Below, one piece after another: positions 1-6,454 of a stretch of DNA of 24,023 nt (position 1 is its first letter; the number at the start of each line of letters is the position of its first letter). The position numbers were made by a program, and so were the translations under genes. Source of the DNA: JANXYW01 sp964458665 (lineage in GTDB: Bacteria > Chloroflexota > Dehalococcoidia > DSTF01 > JACRBR01); the NCBI GenBank assembly GCA_964458665.1, contig CAYWOO010000029.1, positions 1 through 24,023 of the forward strand. The letters are read 5' to 3'. The notes beneath the pieces were generated by a model that saw only the letters and a program-made list of their open reading frames with translations, did not search any database and was not told the origin of the DNA.

Positions 1-975
1 GTCGTCGCGGAGGCCGACGGCGCTGGCAACCTGAAGGGCACCTACATCCGCGGCGACGACCTGCTGTCGGTCATGCGGCCGCTTGTCGCGGCCCCAGCGT
101 CAGCCGCTGACTGGCAGACTCGGTACTACCACGCCGATGGCATCGGCTCCATCCGAAGGCTGACCGACGAGACCGGCAACATCACCGACGGCTATACCTA
201 CACGGCCTTCGGCGAACTCCTCGCACACACCGGCACAGACCCACAACCCTACGCCTTCACCGGCGAACCGCTCGATCCCAACTCCGGCTGGCAGTACCAC
301 CGGGCGCGGTGGATGGACACGCGGACCGGGCGATTCTCGGGGATGGATCCCTGGGAGGGTGATCCCGATCGGCCAACCACGCTTCACAAGTACCTCTACG
401 CGGACGCCGGCCCAGCCAACAACTCCGACCCCAGCGGACTGCAGAGTCTGGGGATGACGATGGTCACGCTGACGATTAACGTGAGCCTGAACGCCCTCTC
501 GTCGTTCAATCCAGCGGCGCCCGTGGTGAGCGTGGCGACAGCCCTCCTGACCGGCACGGCCGAGACCTTCATTCCCGTCCGCGTCCCGGCGCGCATCCTG
601 CAAACGGCATGGAGGTACGCCCGGCCCATCGGTGGCATCTTCAAGTTCGGCGAGGCAGCGCTGGTGGGCTTCAAGAGCCCGATAGCGACATACAAGCTCC
701 TGGTGGACCTGAAGAGGGGGCAGGGGGCTGCCCTACAAGCCCATCACATTCTTGAGGTTCGGCACCTACGGAACACCTTTGGGTGGCCCGCGGCTCAGAT
801 TCTCGAGGCTCCCGCTCAGATTCTCACGCAGGCAGAGCACACTGTGATCAACGCGCAGTTAACAAAGAGGCTGCCGACGGGAGTCGTCTACACGAAGCAT
901 CAGATCTGGGCTGCCTACCAAGAGGTCTACGCTCAGTATCCCGGATACCTTGCTGCGATCGCTCATCTCTTCTGA
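1..975 (+). CDS. RHS protein, C-terminal end with AHH nuclease tip (5' end outside window)
   Basis: The frame is open from base 1, so this is the 3' end of a longer RHS gene. Translation shows the RHS-associated core: HADGIGSIRRLTD, YTYTAFGELLAHTG, YAFTGEP, YHRARWMD, GRFSGMDPW, and the DPSG boundary (about bases 120-440). After DPSG comes a variable tip with a hydrophobic stretch, then LQAHHILEVRHL and an H-rich C-terminus (EHTVINAQL). The AHH motif is typical of the HNH/endonuclease-VII-like toxin superfamily, so the tip is probably a DNase used against competing cells. The stop overlaps by one base the start of the next gene, which encodes the likely immunity protein. The core DNA is closely matched by the mini-RHS genes at 11085 and 22300. 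The RHS assignment is firm; the nuclease activity is inferred from the motif. Confidence 0.88.
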   Translation, partial: VVAEADGAGNLKGTYIRGDDLLSVMRPLVAAPASAADWQTRYYHADGIGSIRRLTDETGNITDGYTYTAFGELLAHTGTDPQPYAFTGEPLDPNSGWQYHRARWMDTRTGRFSGMDPWEGDPDRPTTLHKYLYADAGPANNSDPSGLQSLGMTMVTLTINVSLNALSSFNPAAPVVSVATALLTGTAETFIPVRVPARILQTAWRYARPIGGIFKFGEAALVGFKSPIATYKLLVDLKRGQGAALQAHHILEVRHLRNTFGWPAAQILEAPAQILTQAEHTVINAQLTKRLPTGVVYTKHQIWAAYQEVYAQYPGYLAAIAHLF

Positions 976-1598
976 TGACAAAGCACGAGTTTGGCTGTCT
1001 GATCGTCCGCCGGCAGTTAGGGATCTACAGCGGGCCGGCCGCCGGCACCCAATACGATCTTGGAGCTGCCTGCTCGGTCTGCGGTACGGGAGCGCGGCAG
1101 ATCGGACCCCTTGGAGTGAAGGCTAAGCGGGCTCTGGAGAAGCTGGATATCTTCCTGACGCTGGACCGCGATGTACTGCTCTCGGCCCGTGTCGGCCAGG
1201 AACTCCAACGCGAGTCTGCTAAAGCGCTGGGCTCAGTGACAGACGCCAACGGTCGGCCCCTGCCCGTCCTCCAACTGCTCGCTCAGGACACACTGCCTCG
1301 CTTCTCAAGCCGGACAACCGGTGTCCTCCGCGAGGATCCCTGCCCTTCTTGCGACCGGAACGGGCATTTCGGCGATGTCGGTCAGCCGTATCGACTGGTT
1401 TACGAGGGTGTCCCGGAAGCGATATGGGAGAACGACGTCGTGGCCACCTGGGAGTGCTTTGGCGTCTCAGCGCTACGGTCGCCATTCTCAGACAGTGTCA
1501 TCGCGCTGCCTGTGCATGTCATCAGCCGGCGCTTCTTCGACATGCTTCACGGAGCAGGCGTACGCCCGATCGAGTTTCAGCCAATCGAGATCCTGTAG
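975..1598 (+). CDS. Double-CXXCG motif immunity-type protein (207 aa)
   Basis: The ATG at 975 overlaps the TGA of the RHS gene by one base, implying translational coupling. Two zinc-ribbon-like cysteine pairs are visible: CSVCG at residues 33-37 and CPSC at residues 123-126, about 90 residues apart. This is the signature of the double-CXXCG family, paralogous in Myxococcus and commonly found directly downstream of AHH-type toxin genes. The C-terminal part (LPVHVISRRFFDMLHGAGVRPIEFQPIEIL) resembles the end of several immunity families. The most likely role is neutralising the AHH nuclease tip of the preceding gene in the cytoplasm. There is no signal peptide or membrane segment. Family recognition is from motif spacing and context; immunity function is inferred. 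Confidence 0.8.
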   Translation: MTKHEFGCLIVRRQLGIYSGPAAGTQYDLGAACSVCGTGARQIGPLGVKAKRALEKLDIFLTLDRDVLLSARVGQELQRESAKALGSVTDANGRPLPVLQLLAQDTLPRFSSRTTGVLREDPCPSCDRNGHFGDVGQPYRLVYEGVPEAIWENDVVATWECFGVSALRSPFSDSVIALPVHVISRRFFDMLHGAGVRPIEFQPIEIL

Positions 1599-1621
1599 TC
1601 GGCATCCGAGAACGAATCTCG

Positions 1622-2889
1622 CGGCCGTGCGCGCCGGCTACGGCAGAAGTGGCCGCCATGCCGTGCGAGCGCGAGCTAGCACGGACGCTCGCCCGACATC
1701 GCGGCGTCTTTCCTGAGGGTCCGGCTCCGGCGCGACGGCGGGTGAGCGGGCTGGCTTGTTTCTGATGGACGAGCGCCTCCGTTCAACCGGCGATGCAGCA
1801 GACAAGGCCGGCGCGAGCGATGGAGCCTTGCAGCTGATCGCGCGTTTGAACGGGAAGCGCTCGCCGGCTTGTCGGCTGTCGGCTTGTGGCTCCGGCGCGC
1901 CTCCGCCGGACCAACGGCCCCGCGCCTTTTCGGGCGCCGTCACTGCGCCCGCCGCGCAGGCCAACGGATGTAAGCAGGCTCGCGCCGGCGCCCGCCGCCG
2001 CGCCGTGGCTTCGCTTCGGCTGAGGGTCGGGCCGTCACGCGGCCTGCGGGGCGCGCACGGAGCACGCCGCGCGCCGGCCCGCGGTGGTGGCTGCGGCTGA
2101 CCGGCCTTCGGCAGCAGCTCAACGCCCTTCGACGACAGCTCGTGTGCTCTCGACGGCAGCTCGTGGCCGGCGGTCGGTCCGGCTTGGCGCGGCGTGGGTC
2201 TGGCGCGAGCCTCGCCGCCGGTCGTGGGCGTGGTGCGAGGCGAGTGCCAGGCCCTTCGTGCGCGGCGGGCCATCCAGTCGGGCCGCGGCGAAGCCACAAG
2301 CCAGGGATCCCCGGGTGCAGGGTGATGTAAGACCCTTACATCAAGAGCGCGCGCCTTCAAGGAAGCTGCGCTCCCGCGCATTTCGCGGGAGCGCCACGGG
2401 GACGTGCGCGCGCGTGCCCGCGGACCAAAGCGCGCCACTTACGATAAGGCACTGCCTTATCGGAGCGACCCTTTAGGCTCAGGGGAGCGTAAGTGGCGGA
2501 ACCCGGCGCGCGCCGTGCGGCGACAGCCATCTCTTCGCTGCGCTGGTGAGCACGGCGCGTGACGGGCGCGACGTCCGCGGGCCGACCTGCACCCGGGGAT
2601 CACCAGAGGCAACAGACGGCGCGGCTCCAGGCCGTCCAGCAAAGCGCCGCGATGGTGTGCGAACTTTCTATCGAGCCGGAGCTCGTGCGCCATGGCGGCG
2701 CCACTGGCAACCCAGCCAGGCGCGAGGCGACGCGGCTGGCGCGCGGGGCGCTGCGGTCGAACTGGTCTTGCGCCCCGCGTGACAGCGCGTGGCCTCGCGC
2801 GAGAGCCACGGCGCGGCGTCCGAGCGGGCGCGCCGCGTGCTTGCCTGTCGTGTCGTCGAGGCACGCGGCGTGCCCGCGAGGTCAGGCGC
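1622..2889 (+). ncRNA. Large structured non-coding RNA candidate, copy 1
   Basis: This 1.27-kb block has no supportable gene and aligns along its whole length with 12896-14166. Differences include insertions and deletions that shift every frame, so it is not coding. Stems seen: 1771-1776/1857-1862 with 1779-1786/1846-1853; 1803-1808/1825-1830; 2197-2204/2246-2253 enclosing 2211-2216/2239-2244; 2324-2331/2335-2342 with an ACC triloop; 2368-2378/2384-2394 (11 bp, CATTT loop); 2433-2442/2489-2498 enclosing 2443-2450/2454-2461 with an ACT triloop; 2508-2518/2550-2560. Several of these are re-paired with different bases in copy 2, as expected of a folded RNA. G-T pairs (2508/2560, 2199/2251) favour the plus strand as the transcript. 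It lies between the immunity gene and the convergent cargo gene and ends 3 bases from that gene's stop. Promoter, terminator and exact ends are not identified. It is not recognised as a known class. Confidence 0.75.
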
Positions 2890-2892
2890 GGG

Positions 2893-5424
2893 TCAGACCT
2901 CGAAGGGACCGAGGAATCGCTCGCCGTTGAAATGGATGAGGTGCGACGGAGCGTCGGCGACCCAGACCTCGGTTTCCCATGCGATGTCGCCGAGGTAGCG
3001 GGTGAGATCGCGGCGAGTGAGGAATGCGGTCACGAAAACGAGGCCGACCGTGGCGTGTTCGAAGAGCTCCTTCAACTCCTGTCGTCGCTTGGGATTCACG
3101 GGGCCGTGGCTGGTCACGGCCTCGATCAACACCAGCCAGCCTTTTGCTGCGTGGTGGACGACCACGTCTGGCATCTTGCCGTGAGCGTCGACGGACACGC
3201 CGAGGGCCTTGAGGGCATCCTCGTCGAAGTGGGCCCACTTCTCGGCGGTGTCGCCGATGTAGAGCGGTTTCGCGCCAGGGGTGAAGCGTGGACAGAACTC
3301 CTTGATGATCTGTTCGACGAGGACGTTCTGGCCACCCGGTGAGAGGGTGATCGTGACGCCGGTCGGCAGCGTGAGTGGGATGAGCTGCATGGCCCGTTCT
3401 TGCGCATAGCGGCGCTGAAGGGTCTCCGCCGAGGCGAGATACTCACGAAGCCCTTTGTCCCATTCCGGCGTGCCCAGGGTCTTGAGGAGGGCGAGGACCT
3501 TTGGCTCGATCTGGTAGACGGCTCTTGGGCTGTTCGTCGGACGGTCAGGGTCGTCGGGATTCGGGATTGCGAGGCCGGCTTGCACGAACTGGTGGACAGA
3601 GTGGCGGCGGACCGTCTCCCGGGTATTCGGGGCGTAGGTCTTGCCGTAGTGCTCGGCGAAGAAATCCATCATCTCGGTGATGCCGCGCAAGGGTGCGCTT
3701 GCCTCGCTCCAGGGGGTCTTGGGCTTGAGGCCGAGCAGGGCGAGCAGGGCAAGGGCTGTTCGCTCGTTCTGCTGTGCTCGTGGCAGGCCGAGAGACTTCA
3801 AGACGGCGACGGTTTCGGTGAGGCGTTTCTTGGCACGCACGGGGTCGCGGGGCTCCCTCAGCTTCGTGACGTCGAGCAGGTCCTCTTCGATGCGCCGATC
3901 GATCTCGTTCTGGTCCAGCAGGGCGTCGGGCAAGGATGCTCCGAACGCCTCGAGCTGGGCGCGAGAAGGATAGCGGAATCGGCGGAGGTCGCTCGCATTG
4001 ACCTGCGTGTGACCGCTCCACTCACGGAAGTAGGAGTCTACCAGCGTCGAATTGAGAAAGGCGGCGAGCCCCTTGGCGAGGTCACCGCCGAGGGGGCGTC
4101 CATGGGCGTGGAAGTAATTTAGGTGGTTTTCGAAAGCGACGTCCTGGGCCGTCAGGCGCGCGGGGTCGTAGATGCCGGCGACGATGCGGCGTCGCTCCTC
4201 CTTGGCCGAGAAGCGCTTCACGAGGACGTAACAACCGGCGGGGACCAAGAGATCTTGCGTCTGCGGAGCGAGCGCGAGCGCGTTGGGTTTCTTGCCGCCG
4301 TCCTTCGGCCACGCCACGTAGCCGTCGACGATGTGCCCTGGGTAGATGAGCGGGACCGTGTCGGGCCCGGGAGTAGCTCTCAGGAAGTCTGAGGAACGGA
4401 AATCGACGACGCGGCCGGTCGAGGCCTCGATGCCCAGCTCTTCGAGCGGCGCCTGGAACTGCGCCATCCGCTCTTCGAGGGCCTCGCTGAGGGTGTCGGC
4501 GGGGATGTGAATGAACTCTTCCTTATCACCTGGCTTGACGACTTGCGCCAGATCCACTTCGCGCCAGGTCGGGCAGTCGTCGTCGGGGCCGAGGCTCGAG
4601 GAGATGACGAGCTTGGTCTCTGGTGACGGGTTCCTGACGGCATGCAGGATCACGTTCTCCTGGAGAACCTCTTCTTCGCTGAAGGCCCGATCGCGGCTTT
4701 CGAAGCTGTGAATGCGGCGCAGAGCCATCGCTTCGAGGAAGGTGTGGCGGAAGGAGCGGAAGTAGGGGCCGTTACAGAAGCTGCGCGGGGTGATCGCGAC
4801 GAGCTCACCTTGGGGCTTGAGCAGGCGCACGCTGAGGGCGAGAAAAGCAGCGTACAGATTGGCCGTCTCGGCGCCGAGGAGACCGAGCAGCCGGCGGGTC
4901 CTGGAGTCGCTGTGGATCTTGCGGTACGGCGGATTGAGGATCGCGCAGTCGAACTCCTCGGCGGAGGGGGCGAAGAGGCCGCCACGCAGCGCGCTCACGC
5001 CCGCGCCGATGAAATCCTCCTCTCGGATCTCGCTGCGGAAGGCGATACCTTCTCTTCGGCAGTGCAGGGCACAAGCCTCGAGGGTGGTGCGTAGACCTTC
5101 GATGAGCCCGGCGTCGATCTCGTAGGTGACGACGACGATCTCGTCGGGGTGCACCTCGCGCGAACAGATCTCGCCTACGAAGGCTGCGGAGAGCGAGCCC
5201 ACGCCGGCGCCAGCGTCGAGGAGCCGGATCGACCGCTGCCTCCCGTCGAACATCGAGGCCATGAAGCGAGCGATCGGAGCTGGCGTCATGAACTGCCCCA
5301 TCTCGATCTGGCGCTTGGGGTCGAGCCGGCGCGCGGCATCGAGGCGGAGGAAGTCGGCTTGGTCGACCAGGGCCTCGTGAGGTGCCATCGACGGAAGGGG
5401 CGCGGTCTTGGTGAGGCTGCTCAT
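2893..5424 (-). CDS. Eco57I-type adenine methylase fused to BsuBI/PstI-type restriction endonuclease (843 aa)
   Basis: This is a single-chain restriction-modification enzyme. The N-terminal half is an N6-adenine methyltransferase: GQFMTP at 43-48, SAM-binding LLDAGAGVG at 68-76, and catalytic NPPY at 164-167, followed by a target-recognition region. From about residue 530 the sequence matches the helical N-terminal domain of BsuBI/PstI endonucleases (RHSVHQFVQAGLAIPNPDDP, then RPTNSPRAVYQIE). The C-terminus carries the nuclease core: MPDVVV near 750 and LIEAVTSHGPVNPKRR near 765. The length is about that of separate PstI-type methylase plus endonuclease (about 510 + 325). The ATG at 5424 lies 46 bp after the stop of the Xre gene, with no strong ribosome site, so the two are probably one operon. 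Specificity may be CTGCAG-like by family, but that is inference. Confidence 0.9.
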   Translation of the reverse strand: MSSLTKTAPLPSMAPHEALVDQADFLRLDAARRLDPKRQIEMGQFMTPAPIARFMASMFDGRQRSIRLLDAGAGVGSLSAAFVGEICSREVHPDEIVVVTYEIDAGLIEGLRTTLEACALHCRREGIAFRSEIREEDFIGAGVSALRGGLFAPSAEEFDCAILNPPYRKIHSDSRTRRLLGLLGAETANLYAAFLALSVRLLKPQGELVAITPRSFCNGPYFRSFRHTFLEAMALRRIHSFESRDRAFSEEEVLQENVILHAVRNPSPETKLVISSSLGPDDDCPTWREVDLAQVVKPGDKEEFIHIPADTLSEALEERMAQFQAPLEELGIEASTGRVVDFRSSDFLRATPGPDTVPLIYPGHIVDGYVAWPKDGGKKPNALALAPQTQDLLVPAGCYVLVKRFSAKEERRRIVAGIYDPARLTAQDVAFENHLNYFHAHGRPLGGDLAKGLAAFLNSTLVDSYFREWSGHTQVNASDLRRFRYPSRAQLEAFGASLPDALLDQNEIDRRIEEDLLDVTKLREPRDPVRAKKRLTETVAVLKSLGLPRAQQNERTALALLALLGLKPKTPWSEASAPLRGITEMMDFFAEHYGKTYAPNTRETVRRHSVHQFVQAGLAIPNPDDPDRPTNSPRAVYQIEPKVLALLKTLGTPEWDKGLREYLASAETLQRRYAQERAMQLIPLTLPTGVTITLSPGGQNVLVEQIIKEFCPRFTPGAKPLYIGDTAEKWAHFDEDALKALGVSVDAHGKMPDVVVHHAAKGWLVLIEAVTSHGPVNPKRRQELKELFEHATVGLVFVTAFLTRRDLTRYLGDIAWETEVWVADAPSHLIHFNGERFLGPFEV

Positions 5425-5470
5425 GTGACTGGATTCTACGTGCGACCGACCGTCAGGGTAGGTCCAGTCC

Positions 5471-5818
5471 TCAGCTGCGTGCTGGGCGGCCGTGGCGGTC
5501 GAGAAAGGCGTCGATGATCTCGTAGAGGACGCGGCGCTTCGGTCGAGGCAGGGTCTGGATGCGCTCGAAGCGTCGAGGAGGCCCGTTTGCTGGGGGCTTC
5601 GTGGACCCGTTCGTCGGGCCGACTAGAAGCTCTGTGGGTGGCACCTTGAGCGCGCGTGCGATCTTCACGAGCTGCTGGATGGTGAGCCCTCGTACGCCGC
5701 GTTCGATCCCGGAGACATTCGTGTGGGGGATGCCGAGTAGCGCGCCGAGCTGGGCCTGTGTGAGCTCGTGGGCTTCACGGATGGCACGCAGCCGCGCTCC
5801 CATTTCCTTCTTGGACAC
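5471..5818 (-). CDS. Xre-family regulator, probable controller of the restriction enzyme (115 aa)
   Basis: A helix-turn-helix of the Cro/CI (Xre) type is clear: RLRAIREAHELTQAQLGALL, then GIPHTNVSGIERG and LVKIARALKVPPTELL. The tail (FERIQTLPRPKRRVLYEIIDAFL) resembles the tail of the regulator at 16738. I chose GTG at 5818 because AGGG sits 8 bases upstream and the regulator domain starts right after it. A TTG at 5908 would add 30 residues without domain similarity. It is transcribed first, ahead of the methylase-endonuclease fusion, as controller proteins of restriction systems often are. It is divergent from the mobility operon, so it may also repress that operon through the shared upstream region. 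Confidence 0.85.
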   Translation of the reverse strand: MSKKEMGARLRAIREAHELTQAQLGALLGIPHTNVSGIERGVRGLTIQQLVKIARALKVPPTELLVGPTNGSTKPPANGPPRRFERIQTLPRPKRRVLYEIIDAFLDRHGRPARS

Positions 5819-5895
5819 GACTACATCCCTGGGTGGTCGAGGCACCGATATGGTCTCCGCGGCCAGTATCGGGGCACGCTCGCGAAACGGCTTGA

Positions 5896-5952
5896 CATGA
5901 CTAATCAATCAAGGTTAATAGTATGGCATCCCTTGTGGTTAGCTGAGACCTC
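5896..5952. promoter_or_regulatory. AT-rich divergent operator region, unit 1
   Basis: This is the only AT-rich patch in the neighbourhood. It lies between the divergent Xre gene and the mobility operon and contains the imperfect inverted repeat CTAATCAATC..GTTAATAG (5901-5922), a plausible Xre binding site. The equivalent place in unit 2 (about 17150-17190) is also AT-rich with a different core, CTACTAATATTGG. That fits two regulators of different specificity. Position and composition are seen; operator function is inferred. Confidence 0.4.
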
Positions 5953-5981
5953 TTGACAGGCTTTCTGGCTGACGCCGTTTG
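5953..5981 (+). promoter_or_regulatory. Candidate promoter of mobility operon, unit 1
   Basis: A consensus -35 box TTGACA at 5953-5958 sits in CTCTTGACA, which is shared with unit 2 at 17192-17200. A -10 box at 17-bp spacing (CGTTTG, 5976-5981) is weak, as may be expected of a repressible or activated promoter. It points toward the 106-aa gene and the primase. Conservation of the -35 between the diverged units is the main support. Confidence 0.45.
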
Positions 5982-6003
5982 GGGGGTGCCGTTGACGGGC
6001 AAG

Positions 6004-6050
6004 CGGGCCGCCGCCGGGTGCATCTTGGTGGATCCACCAGCGGCGGCCCG
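6004..6050. repeat. Inverted repeat in conserved leader, unit 1
   Basis: CGGGCCGCCGC at 6004-6014 is complementary to GCGGCGGCCCG at 6040-6050, an 11-bp perfect stem. GGTG/CACC (6017-6020/6035-6038) could extend it inward. A different but equally placed inverted repeat occurs in unit 2 (17244-17291). It could be an RNA hairpin, a protein-binding site or a recombination site. In unit 2 the mismatches are A-C, which would be G-U in a minus-strand RNA, so a plus-strand RNA role is not favoured. Confidence 0.6.
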
Positions 6051-6133
6051 AGACCAGAGGAGAGCCGGGCTCACCTTCGATCCGACGAGAAGCTAACCCA
6101 CCTCTCCTCCCGCAGTCCACGGGGAGGGCCAGA
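6051..6133 (+). promoter_or_regulatory. Conserved leader with competing anti-ribosome-site pairing, unit 1
   Basis: GAGGAGAG at 6057-6064 is complementary to CTCTCCTC at 6102-6109. The same pyrimidine tract (6101-6109) is also complementary to GAGGAGAGG at 6371-6379, the ribosome site of the primase gene. The tract and its surroundings are nearly identical in unit 2 (17331-17372), although the intervening DNA differs. The ribosome site for the 106-aa gene (GGGGAGGG, 6121-6128) ends this leader. The complementarity is seen; translational control is inferred. Confidence 0.45.
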
Positions 6134-6454
6134 GTGCTTGAGACCGACGACCTCTTCCTCGGAGCCTTCGGGCTCGTGCGTGGCGGTGAGCTGCGCTCGA
6201 TCGCGGTGCGCGGGACGAACGGGCGGCGGGTCGCGGTCTTCACGATCAGCGGCCCTGGCGTCGAGGACGCGGCCCGCGACTACCACCGTGGCCAGGCGCT
6301 CGTGGACCTGCGGCTCTTGAAGTCGGAAGTCCGGCGCTTGAAGGACATGGCCTTCGAGGCGCTTCGTGCAGAGGAGAGGAGGGCGGATGCAGGTTACGAA
6401 GGAAGGGATCGAGCGGATCAAGTCCGCGAACGAGCTCGCCTCGGTCGTCGCTGA
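6134..6454 (+). CDS. Conserved small protein of the element, unknown function (106 aa)
   Basis: The GTG start at 6134 is preceded by GGGGAGGG at good spacing. The protein matches its counterpart at 17373 over its length with the same size; shared blocks include DDLFLGAFGLVRGGELR, VRGTNGRRVAVFTISGPG, RDYHRGQALVDLRLLKSEV and RRLKDMAFEALRAEERRADAG. The central part looks like a small beta-rich domain and the second half a charged helix. I do not recognise the family. Its last 68 bases overlap the start of the primase gene in another frame in both units. As first gene of the mobility operon it could be an accessory factor for replication or recombination, or a DNA-binding partner. That is inference only. 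Confidence 0.75.
   Translation: MLETDDLFLGAFGLVRGGELRSIAVRGTNGRRVAVFTISGPGVEDAARDYHRGQALVDLRLLKSEVRRLKDMAFEALRAEERRADAGYEGRDRADQVRERARLGRR

Noticed and set aside
1756..2100. Plus-strand frame with similar peptide pieces in both RNA copies (DERLRSTGD; LIARLNGKRSPACR)
   Set aside because: The pieces fall in two different frames in copy 2 because of a two-base length difference in a hairpin loop, so no common protein exists.
2101..2180. CGACGACAGCTCGTG tandem motif as a CRISPR or minisatellite
   Set aside because: Only two repeats about 20 bases apart, no spacer array and no cas genes; they are better read as small hairpins of the RNA block.
2368..2394. 11-bp GC-rich hairpin as an intrinsic terminator
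   Set aside because: No U-tract follows, it is internal to the block and identical in both copies.
1638..2438. 266-codon open frame on the minus strand across RNA copy 1, with partial counterparts in copy 2
   Set aside because: In copy 2 the frame is broken by shifts and stops; composition is arginine-, alanine- and proline-rich as expected of antisense GC-rich DNA, and stems with compensatory changes explain the conservation better.
1622..2889. Group II or group I intron as explanation of the RNA block
   Set aside because: No reverse transcriptase or homing nuclease, no recognisable domain V hairpin and no split host gene. A GTGCG near the start in copy 1 is GTGTA in copy 2.
5471..5908. 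Longer form of the Xre gene from a TTG at 5908
   Set aside because: The extra 30 residues show no similarity to the regulator family and GTG 5818 has a good ribosome site; kept only as an alternative.
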